The notes beneath the pieces are model-generated. The model searched no databases and was not told where the DNA came from. It saw nothing but the letters and a program-made list of their open reading frames with translations. Position numbers and translations under genes: made by a program. Positions 14,865 through 20,888 of a DNA stretch of 22,199 nt are shown piece after piece. The stretch's first letter is position 1. The number at the start of each line of letters is the position of its first letter. Source of the stretch: X23 sp050251575 (GTDB lineage: Bacteria > Bacillota > Clostridia > SK-Y3); NCBI GenBank assembly GCA_050251575.1, contig JBFWMP010000032.1:1-22199 (forward strand), read 5' to 3'.

Positions 14865-14966
14865 GATAAATTATGGTTATCTAGGAAACGGGATACAAAG
14901 TAAAAAGGTAATATTTCTCAGCAAAAAAGCTTGCTGCGATAAGTTTATTAGGAGAAGGGGAAGTGT

Positions 14967-16019
14967 ATGAAGCAAATATTATGTTGGTTGTTAGTAGGAA
15001 CATTCATGTTCTCTATGCTGGTGGGTTGTGCTTCAGGAAAACCTGCTGCATCGCAAAAAAGTGAGGAACAGATAAGAGCAGAACTCAAAGCAGAAATGGA
15101 AGCTGAGGAAAAGAAAAAAGAAGAGCTGAAAGAAGAACTAAAAGCTGAACTGGAAGCAGAACTAAAGAAGAAAGAGGAAGCAAAAGAAGAAGAACAAGAA
15201 GAACAAGTCATTGGTCCTGTTAATATGGCTATAAAGAATTATAAAGGTGAGGGTCTGGAAAGATTGTCTAAAGTCAAAGCACAATATAAAGATGATAATA
15301 GCCCTTATTTCAGTAAAAATGTGCTTGAAACATTAGCTATATTTGGTGAAGTAACAAATGTAAAAATAGGATATATCCGTATGTATACGGAAGGTAATTA
15401 TTATTTGCTGCAGGAATTTGATTCTCTAAAGGATACCGAGTTAACAATACCAAGAAGTAAAAGTGATGATGCTCTTATTACGGTGTCTTTTTATGATAAG
15501 GGGCTTAAGGAACACATTTTTGCATTTACTGTTGTAAAAGACCATTTCATGTCTGATAAAACGCCGGATAAGCAAGAATTAGTGGCAAGTCTTGATGAAA
15601 AATATAAGGCATCCACAGCATATAAAGATAGAAGCGATTTGGTTTTGAAATCACTGGGGCTATCAGAAAAAGCATTTGAATCAAGCAGTATTTTTAATAA
15701 TTTTACAGAGCAATATGATGATTTTGATGGTTCTGAGTTTTATCTAGTAGAGAATGAGCCTTTCGGATACAACTTTGTTTTGAAAAAATGGTATGAGGAT
15801 ACTAGCATTTTCGAAGTTTATATCAGTCGGAATGACGGTTATACCGCAATAAAAGAGGATGCGAAGTGCAGCTTCTTTGGTGTGGATTTTGATATGCCAA
15901 TCTATCAGACAAGATATAATCTAAAGGTGCCGCAGGATAAGATTTTTATTGATTTAGTTGAGGATTATGAAGCAGCAGAAAAACTTGGAGGTATAAGGGT
16001 AACCATTAAACGTAACTAG
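14967..16019 (+). CDS. coiled-coil lipoprotein A, unknown function
   Basis: A 350-residue predicted lipoprotein with lipobox LVGC (Cys21). A charged E/K/A-rich coiled coil (about 31-80: KSEEQIRAELKAEMEAEEKK, then ELKEELKAELEAELKKKE) should hold the following globular domain (85-350) away from the membrane. I recognise no domain in that part. The start is ATG 14967 with AGGAGAAGGGG upstream. It is the first gene of an operon with lipoprotein B (53 bp later) and the response regulator. Its N-terminal 75 residues are closely similar to those of lipoprotein C (18296-19429), including the identical AEMEAEEKKKE, so they are paralogous modules joined to different outer domains. Confidence 0.8.
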   Translation: MKQILCWLLVGTFMFSMLVGCASGKPAASQKSEEQIRAELKAEMEAEEKKKEELKEELKAELEAELKKKEEAKEEEQEEQVIGPVNMAIKNYKGEGLERLSKVKAQYKDDNSPYFSKNVLETLAIFGEVTNVKIGYIRMYTEGNYYLLQEFDSLKDTELTIPRSKSDDALITVSFYDKGLKEHIFAFTVVKDHFMSDKTPDKQELVASLDEKYKASTAYKDRSDLVLKSLGLSEKAFESSSIFNNFTEQYDDFDGSEFYLVENEPFGYNFVLKKWYEDTSIFEVYISRNDGYTAIKEDAKCSFFGVDFDMPIYQTRYNLKVPQDKIFIDLVEDYEAAEKLGGIRVTIKRN

Positions 16020-16072
16020 TATAAGAGGTGTAGAGTTTATTGTGCCTTGAGCATAAAGAAAGGATGGCCAAT

Positions 16073-17359
16073 ATGAAAAAAATAATAAGTGTATTAGTAA
16101 TCGTTTTATTCGTTGTAACAAGTTTTACAGCATGTTCCTCGGGTGAAAAATCAGAAGAAGCGATGAAAGCGGAGATTAAAGCAGAATTAGAAACAGAAAA
16201 GAAGAAAGAAGAAGAGCTGAAAGAGCAGATCAAAAAGGAATTAGAAGCAGAAAAGGCATCCGAACCAGCAAAAGACAATGCTAAGGCATCCAAAGCTGAT
16301 ATGAAAGACATGGATTCTATCTATGAATTCGTCAAGCAGGATATTAAAGGTTTATCAAGAGATGATTTTAATTTATGGGAAGTAAACTATCTTGATATCA
16401 CCGGAGACGGTACAGATGAGATTGTTCTAGCGGGTATACATGGAGTGGAATGGCCGCAGAAAATGCAAATCATCAGTGGTGACAGCGGTGAATATAAACG
16501 GATATCCTCAGATATTGAGTTATATAAGTATGAGAATAAATCTGAATTTAAGGATGGATTTTTTGTTGTAACGGGAAGAACCGGAGGAACAGGGACAGAG
16601 TCTACCGAGATGAACTTATATGTTTACAATGGTACAGAGATCGTAAATGTCTTATCTGGTCTTGAGGTATTCTATAGAGTTTCGGCTCAGGGTGTTGATG
16701 AGGAAGTTATTGGAGAAATAGATGGTAAGCTGACGGATTTTATATTCACCGTAACTAAACATGATAAAATGAGCGGAAAGAAAACCATAGAAAAGAAAGA
16801 ACAATATACCTATAATAATAACACTAAGAAATTTGATGTGAAGTCTATCCAGGTACAGAAAGCTAATGACACGCCAAAGTCAGCCGGTCAGCCAGCTAAA
16901 AGTTCCAATGCCGGTACAGAAGAAAAGGAAAATCTTAAGTTGTCCGGATTAAGCAATGAAAGCATAAATGGCACACATGTGAATTATCAGGACTATTGTG
17001 CAGTGATTGTACCTATGTATAACGGTGTAAACAGTGCTTTATTAGCGGAGGTTATTAAAGGCATGGGAAATGTTACCCAAGGCAGTCTTAGTATGAGAGT
17101 AAAATTTGCAATTTTCGGTCATTTAAAAGATATTAAAATAACTTATTATGAGGGAATGGATTCGAATGGTGAAGTTCTGGAAGTGGGAACTCTATACAAT
17201 GCGAATGTAGATGTTCAGGTATATGCTCAGAGCGGAGACATGTCGTATATTAAAGTGACAGGCAAAGCGCCTACAGAATCCGGCAATTATAGCGATGTAG
17301 AATTTACGCTTGACGATATGAGAGATTCTTCAGATTATGAAGTAATCATGAGAAAGTAA
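16073..17359 (+). CDS. coiled-coil lipoprotein B, unknown function
   Basis: A 428-residue predicted lipoprotein with lipobox FTAC (Cys21), an E/K-rich coiled coil (about 25-62: KAEIKAELETEKKKEEELKE) and a linker. Next is a domain with NYLDITGDGTDEIVLAG (105-121), a D-x-x-G-D-G-x-D-E calcium-loop pattern of the FG-GAP/VCBS kind. After a Lys/Pro/Ser linker there is a second domain (about 295-428) of unrecognised type. ATG 16073 follows AAAGGA; two upstream in-frame starts would delay the signal peptide. It belongs to the same operon as lipoprotein A and is followed 37 bp later by the response regulator. Confidence 0.8.
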   Translation: MKKIISVLVIVLFVVTSFTACSSGEKSEEAMKAEIKAELETEKKKEEELKEQIKKELEAEKASEPAKDNAKASKADMKDMDSIYEFVKQDIKGLSRDDFNLWEVNYLDITGDGTDEIVLAGIHGVEWPQKMQIISGDSGEYKRISSDIELYKYENKSEFKDGFFVVTGRTGGTGTESTEMNLYVYNGTEIVNVLSGLEVFYRVSAQGVDEEVIGEIDGKLTDFIFTVTKHDKMSGKKTIEKKEQYTYNNNTKKFDVKSIQVQKANDTPKSAGQPAKSSNAGTEEKENLKLSGLSNESINGTHVNYQDYCAVIVPMYNGVNSALLAEVIKGMGNVTQGSLSMRVKFAIFGHLKDIKITYYEGMDSNGEVLEVGTLYNANVDVQVYAQSGDMSYIKVTGKAPTESGNYSDVEFTLDDMRDSSDYEVIMRK

Positions 17360-17396
17360 GTGTTAGAAAATAATAGGTTGACGTGAAGGTGATCAG

Positions 17397-18101
17397 ATGG
17401 GGGTTAATGCATTTTTTCAAAAGGTATTAATTGTTGAGGATGAGGTGCAGTTATCAAACACTTTAAAAAGATTATTAGAAAGTGTAGGTTTTATAGTAGC
17501 GCAAAGTTATGCCGTTAGAGATTCAAAGGAGATATTTTTAGAGTTTTTGCCGGATGTTGTACTGCTTGATATTAATCTTTCCAATGAAAATGGAATGCAT
17601 CTCTGCCAGTATTTTAAATCTATACATTCTAAGGTGAAGGTAGTGTTTTTAACAGCACTTAAAAATAAAGATACGATTCTGGATGCCTATATCCTCGGAG
17701 CAGATGATTATATTAATAAACCCTTTGATTTTGAGATTTTGCTTGCAAAATTAAAAGTAGTACTACAGCCGAATCACAGCCTATCTGTAAATAAAACAAT
17801 CTCTGCAAACTATGAGATTAATGAATCCACTCAAATTGTCCGGTGTCAAGATACAGACATATTTTTTACTGCCAACGAATTTAAGATATTTAAGCTGCTG
17901 GTCCAAAATGCTAATCATGTAGTTCTTATAAGTGATTTATTATATGTCTTATACGGGAAAAAGACCGGAAATGGAGATACAAGGACCATATCGACACATA
18001 TCTCGAATATCAGAAAAAAATTATTTGATGCAAAATGCAAAGATACTGTAGAAACAAGCTATAAGCAAGGTTATATCTTTAAAACGGATGAATATTATTA
18101 G
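17397..18101 (+). CDS. OmpR/PhoB-family response regulator
   Basis: A 234-residue two-component DNA-binding regulator. The receiver domain (8-123) has the acidic pair Glu14/Asp15, phospho-acceptor Asp58 (VVLLDINL), Thr86 and Lys108 (NKPFD). The C-terminal winged helix (about 137-232) has TANEFKIFKLLVQN, the recognition-helix region RTISTHISNIRKKL and the terminal QGYIF. ATG 17397 follows GAAGGTGAT. It is in line with the lipoproteins rather than next to a kinase gene; the likely partner is the solute-binding kinase on the opposite strand, which shares the intergenic control region at 14636-14966. Candidate targets are the 22-bp repeats there. Confidence 0.93.
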   Translation: MGVNAFFQKVLIVEDEVQLSNTLKRLLESVGFIVAQSYAVRDSKEIFLEFLPDVVLLDINLSNENGMHLCQYFKSIHSKVKVVFLTALKNKDTILDAYILGADDYINKPFDFEILLAKLKVVLQPNHSLSVNKTISANYEINESTQIVRCQDTDIFFTANEFKIFKLLVQNANHVVLISDLLYVLYGKKTGNGDTRTISTHISNIRKKLFDAKCKDTVETSYKQGYIFKTDEYY

Positions 18102-18108
18102 ATTTCTA

Positions 18109-18123
18109 AGCAAATAATTTGCT
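18109..18123. promoter_or_regulatory. small palindrome after the response regulator gene
   Basis: AGCAAAT-A-ATTTGCT is a perfect 15-bp palindrome followed by GGATATAATTT. It resembles the GCAAA...TTTGC cores at 11403 and 14810 but with shorter spacing. It could be an operator or a weak hairpin. Confidence 0.35.
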
Positions 18124-18153
18124 GGATATAATTTCCTGTGGGAGGGGAAGAGC

Positions 18154-18258
18154 ATGAGCTGGGGCGATTATTCCAGTAAAGATGGGCTGGGTAAAGATGT
18201 TAAAATAAAAAAATCAACATATTTGTATTATTTACTTAATGATGATGGTAAACGGTAA
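18154..18258 (+). CDS. possible 34-residue peptide gene
   Basis: ATG 18154 opens a 34-codon frame: MSWGDYSSKDGLGKDVKIKK, then STYLYYLLNDDGKR. A very strong ribosome site, GGGAGGGGAAG, lies 6-8 bp upstream. The frame sits in the 194-bp gap between the response regulator and lipoprotein C. It has no signal peptide. A Shine-Dalgarno this good is unlikely to be idle, so I regard translation as likely, but it could be the remains of a longer gene. Confidence 0.5.
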   Translation: MSWGDYSSKDGLGKDVKIKKSTYLYYLLNDDGKR

Positions 18259-18295
18259 AGATGACCAATGTCAAAAATTATGTGAGGAGAAGATA

Positions 18296-19429
18296 ATGAT
18301 GAAAAGGATAGTAAACGTAGTATTAGTGTTATCATTAATGTTCACAATGTTTGTGGGATGCGGAACCAAACAAGTTCCTGCATCACAAAAAAGTGAAGAG
18401 CAGATAAAGGCAGAGCTTAGAGCTGAAATGGAAGCCGAAGAAAAGAAAAAAGAAGCATTAAAGGCAGAACTAAAGGCTGAGATGGAAGCTGAGCAGAAGA
18501 AGCAAGAAGGAGCAACAGTAAAGCAAGAGTCACAGGGACAAGAAAAACAGCAAGTACCTGCAAAACAAAATCAAGAAGTAAAAAAAGAGGTTGAAGCACC
18601 AAAAGCGGCTGAAGCACCAAAAACACAAGAAGTAAATCAAGAAGCTAAGAAGCCGGAGACACCCACCAATGCGTTAATTGAATCGGTATCGGGATACTTT
18701 AAGTTCAGAGCAAATGCAACAGCTTATTTTGACGTTGATGAAGATGGGAAAGATGAAGAAATAAAATATGATACGGCTAATGGCAAATTAACGATTAACG
18801 GATATAAAGCAATAGATATTGATACCATGTTTGCAGAAAAAGAGTATTTTGTTATTGTCTCCTTTAGTGATAAATTCGATAATAAAATGAATATGATCGG
18901 TATTATAGACTACGGACCAAGCAACGATTATTCTACAGGACTGTATTCCATCATTGCGCCTATGGGAACAAAAGCTTTTGTGAGTGTGGGTACGGTGCCG
19001 GGAGAACTTATTAATCAATCTAGGTATGATACGGAAAGTATGGATGATTTTAACTATAAAGCGATTCTAAAACCAGGTGAAGGAATAGAAGCACCTGTGA
19101 GACTTTCAATATTGCCTCATCATACTTGGTTTGGAAGAAATCTTTTCACTTATTATACTACCTATAACCAATTGATAGACAACATAGAAAAATATGGACA
19201 AGATTATGAAACAAGAAGTGAGCTAAAGATTGAAAAAGACATAAAAGCTTATAGTGAAAAGAATATGAATTCTGAGAGTGTTACCATCAAAGCAGGACAA
19301 AAAGTATATCTTGCAGCTACAGATAATAAAGAATGGATTGGAATGGTGGCAGAGGATTCAAGCGGAGGATGGGTAAATGCAAAAGACGTTACACAAAGTA
19401 ACTTTTCAGGTTTTGTAATGTTTGATTAA
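18296..19429 (+). CDS. coiled-coil lipoprotein C, unknown function
   Basis: A 377-residue predicted lipoprotein: lipobox FVGC (Cys22), E/K coiled coil (about 31-70, strongly similar to lipoprotein A), and a Gln/Lys/Pro/Ala-rich linker (72-125: EAPKAAEAPKTQEVNQEAKK). A globular part with FDVDEDGKDEEI (145-156), another D-x-D-x-D-G calcium-loop-like pattern, follows. The end (about 335-375: VTIKAGQKVYLAATDNKEWI, then GWVNAKDV) looks like a bacterial SH3 or cell-wall-binding fold, which I infer only from pattern. Adjacent ATGs at 18296 and 18299 follow AGGAG; either may be used. It is downstream of the response regulator in the same direction and probably in the same regulon. Confidence 0.8.
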   Translation: MMKRIVNVVLVLSLMFTMFVGCGTKQVPASQKSEEQIKAELRAEMEAEEKKKEALKAELKAEMEAEQKKQEGATVKQESQGQEKQQVPAKQNQEVKKEVEAPKAAEAPKTQEVNQEAKKPETPTNALIESVSGYFKFRANATAYFDVDEDGKDEEIKYDTANGKLTINGYKAIDIDTMFAEKEYFVIVSFSDKFDNKMNMIGIIDYGPSNDYSTGLYSIIAPMGTKAFVSVGTVPGELINQSRYDTESMDDFNYKAILKPGEGIEAPVRLSILPHHTWFGRNLFTYYTTYNQLIDNIEKYGQDYETRSELKIEKDIKAYSEKNMNSESVTIKAGQKVYLAATDNKEWIGMVAEDSSGGWVNAKDVTQSNFSGFVMFD

Positions 19430-19444
19430 GAATTACACAAGGCA

Positions 19445-19474
19445 AGTATTCATAAGTGCCGACTTATGAATACT
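19445..19474. repeat. perfect 13-bp hairpin
   Basis: AGTATTCATAAGT (19445-19457) and ACTTATGAATACT (19462-19474) form a perfect stem with a 4-nt loop (GCCG). No T-run follows, so it is not a standard terminator. It may stabilise the mRNA end of lipoprotein C. Confidence 0.7.
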
Positions 19475-19555
19475 CTCGTAATCAATATTCATACGCATCC
19501 GGATTTAGTTTAAAAGCTACTTCTGAAGTACATAAACAGCAAAGACAAAAAAGAA

Positions 19556-19597
19556 AAGCTCTTGAATTGCATGATTAGCAATTCAGAGCTTTTTTTT
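19556..19597. terminator. bidirectional rho-independent terminator
   Basis: AAGCTCTTGAATTGC (19556-19570) pairs with GCAATTCAGAGCTT (19578-19591) with one bulge, flanked by an A-rich run on the left and eight T residues on the right. It can end plus-strand transcription from lipoprotein C and would also serve as the native terminator of the tRNA-Leu whose 3' half abuts it on the minus strand. Confidence 0.85.
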
Positions 19598-19649
19598 GTG
19601 CCACTGGCCGGAGTCAAACCGGCACGGTATCCTACCGGTGGGTTTTGAA
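19598..19649 (-). pseudogene. 3' half of tRNA-Leu(CAA), probable attachment-site remnant
   Basis: Read on the minus strand: anticodon loop TTCAAAA (anticodon CAA), 3' anticodon-stem strand CCCAC, a leucine-type long variable arm CGGTA-GGA-TACCG, a T-arm GCCGG-TTTGACT-CCGGC with a perfect 5-bp stem, then CAGTGGC + A + C of the acceptor end. The match to a tRNA stops exactly at the 5' edge of the anticodon loop: the bases that should form the other stem strand (19650-19654) do not pair, and no D-arm or 5' acceptor strand exists. It is therefore a broken tRNA, not a working gene. Integrases that use tRNA genes leave this kind of fragment. Confidence 0.85.
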
Positions 19650-19679
19650 TTTTGCAATATAAAGTGAAAATAGAAAAAT

Positions 19680-19731
19680 AACTGTTATATGAAAAAAAGG
19701 AATAAATTACAATTGTTTTTATATAACAGTT
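19680..19731 (-). terminator. inverted repeat, possible terminator of the coat operon
   Basis: AACTGTTATAT (19680-19690) and ATATAACAGTT (19721-19731) are perfect inverted repeats with a 30-nt spacer. On the minus strand the second arm is followed by ATTTTTCTATTTTC, so it could terminate the CotF-like genes. It also lies right beside the tRNA fragment and might be an integrase arm or border repeat. Confidence 0.4.
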
Positions 19732-19764
19732 TATTAAGAGTGTCTGTTAGGAAAAAATTATTTA

Positions 19765-20127
19765 CTACTGATTAAATGGAAGTTGAGTTTTATAGTTATT
19801 AAATACATCCAGTGTATCTTTTATTTGTGGAGTGGTTGCCACATCAGCCTGGTATTCACCTAGGTTAAACAATTCATTAAAAAATCCTGTATGTGCTCCC
19901 TGTATCTTATTACGAGTATCTGTCAGCAAATTGCGCAGATCATCATTAATTACTTCATTTATAGCAATTTGATAATTGACAAGGATTTGTTTTTCGTCCA
20001 ATAGGGAATCATTTAATCGATCTCTTAAGTTTACATTTGCATCCTTCACTTTTGGTAGTTCACCAGAAGTTTGTTTGCCGATTTTTTGTACTCCTACTTT
20101 GGTAGTAACTGTTGACTGAGTATCCAT
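19765..20127 (-). CDS. spore coat protein, CotF family
   Basis: A 120-residue protein. LRDRLNDSLLDEKQILVNYQ, then NEVINDDLRNLLTDTRNKIQ and LFNLGEYQ, follow the CotF pattern of a helical bundle with a 'D-LxDEK' start and 'LR-LL' helix. CotF-family proteins are components of the spore coat. The start overlaps the stop of the upstream gene in TAATG, and GGAGG lies before it inside that gene, so the two are translationally coupled. This fits the sporulation theme of the window. Confidence 0.82.
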   Translation of the reverse strand: MDTQSTVTTKVGVQKIGKQTSGELPKVKDANVNLRDRLNDSLLDEKQILVNYQIAINEVINDDLRNLLTDTRNKIQGAHTGFFNELFNLGEYQADVATTPQIKDTLDVFNNYKTQLPFNQ

Positions 20128-20345
20128 TAGTGCATCTGACCTCCTTGTTTTTTCACTAGTTGATCTACATAGTTTAATAGACTCAAATAATTTTGTTGAT
20201 GCATGTTTGCAGTATCAAAAAATAACTTTTGGCGTGCAAGATTTGTCTCCTGATTTGCGTATTGAAAGTTTTTCTTTGTTGAGAGCAGCTCCCAGGATAA
20301 TATGTCTTTTATATAGTTTAATTCTTTTGTAGATAAATTTTGCAT
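20127..20345 (-). CDS. small CotF-like spore coat protein
   Basis: A 72-residue helical protein: ELNYIKDILSWELLSTKKNF, then NQETNLARQKLFFDTANMHQQ, ending LLNYVDQLVKKQGGQ. It resembles the short partner proteins encoded next to CotF-type genes in clostridia. ATG 20345 has GGAGG 6 bp upstream; a longer frame has no such site. Its stop overlaps the following coat gene by 1 bp. It has no signal peptide. Confidence 0.75.
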   Translation of the reverse strand: MQNLSTKELNYIKDILSWELLSTKKNFQYANQETNLARQKLFFDTANMHQQNYLSLLNYVDQLVKKQGGQMH

Positions 20346-20473
20346 ATAGAACCTCCTGATTACGATTATATTCCAAATTAGTATCTGCAAAAATATTAAT
20401 ATTTATTAAAATCAAATTTTTTGATAAAGTAAAATTAATACTATTATCTAAATTTACGCATAATAAAGCCAAT

Positions 20474-20743
20474 GCTTACTATATATCAGCCATTGTATTG
20501 GGTGAACTTTTAGGTAATGCTATCTATGATAAAGAGACTAAAATTTTTCATTCACTATATGGAATTTTTCTGTGGACATTATTGCTATATATTGTCGAAA
20601 AGATTACTCAAAAATCGCGTAAGATCCGAAGAATTATTCAAGGTTCACCTAGAGGAAACCTGGACGCACTTCTCTTTGATGAAAAGATAATTCTCGGCTT
20701 CGCAGAAAATAGAGCTAAAATTATAAAATTGTTAAACTTGTAA
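20474..20743 (+). pseudogene. decayed fragment of a DUF421 (YetF-like) gene
   Basis: The frame reads AYYISAIVLGELLGNAIYDK, then FHSLYGIFLWTLLLYIVEKI and TQKSRKIRRIIQGSP, matching the second and third helices and the start of the cytoplasmic domain of DUF421 proteins (usual ...VLGELIGNAIYD...EG-P). The first helix and most of the cytoplasmic domain are missing. After GSP the sequence (RGNLDALLFDEKIILGFAEN) no longer fits the family, and the frame stops at 20743. No ribosome site precedes the only possible start (TTG 20498). It is more like the Bacillus YetF branch than the two intact DUF421 proteins in this window. Confidence 0.75.
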
Positions 20744-20800
20744 AGCAGGATTTTTAGGCCCCAGGGAAGTAATATATATAATAAAAGTATAATAATAAAA

Positions 20801-20831
20801 GATTCGTAAGTATACAACCGTTAAACGAATC
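20801..20831. promoter_or_regulatory. inverted repeat ahead of the hydrogenase-like gene
   Basis: GATTCGT (20801-20807) and ACGAATC (20825-20831) are perfect inverted repeats with a 17-nt spacer. They lie after a TATAAT (20788-20793) and just before the ribosome site AAAGGGGAG, so they are in the likely 5' leader and could form a hairpin or an operator. Confidence 0.4.
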
Positions 20832-20888
20832 AGGATAAAGGGGAGTTGCGTTATAGATAATAAATTTAGTAATTTTCAAGAAAAACGT

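Noticed and set aside
14870..14950. Possible riboswitch (c-di-GMP-like GGGATACAAAG) in the leader of lipoprotein A
   Set aside because: The stems needed for a GEMM fold could not be traced; only a short hairpin is visible.
15060..15210. Coding repeats of the coiled-coil segment as a possible DNA-level repeat array
   Set aside because: The periodicity follows the E/K/A heptad-like protein pattern and not an exact DNA repeat.
18417..18626. Minus-strand leucine-rich reading frame opposite lipoprotein C
   Set aside because: It is the antisense shadow of the E/K-rich coiled-coil repeats and has no ribosome site.
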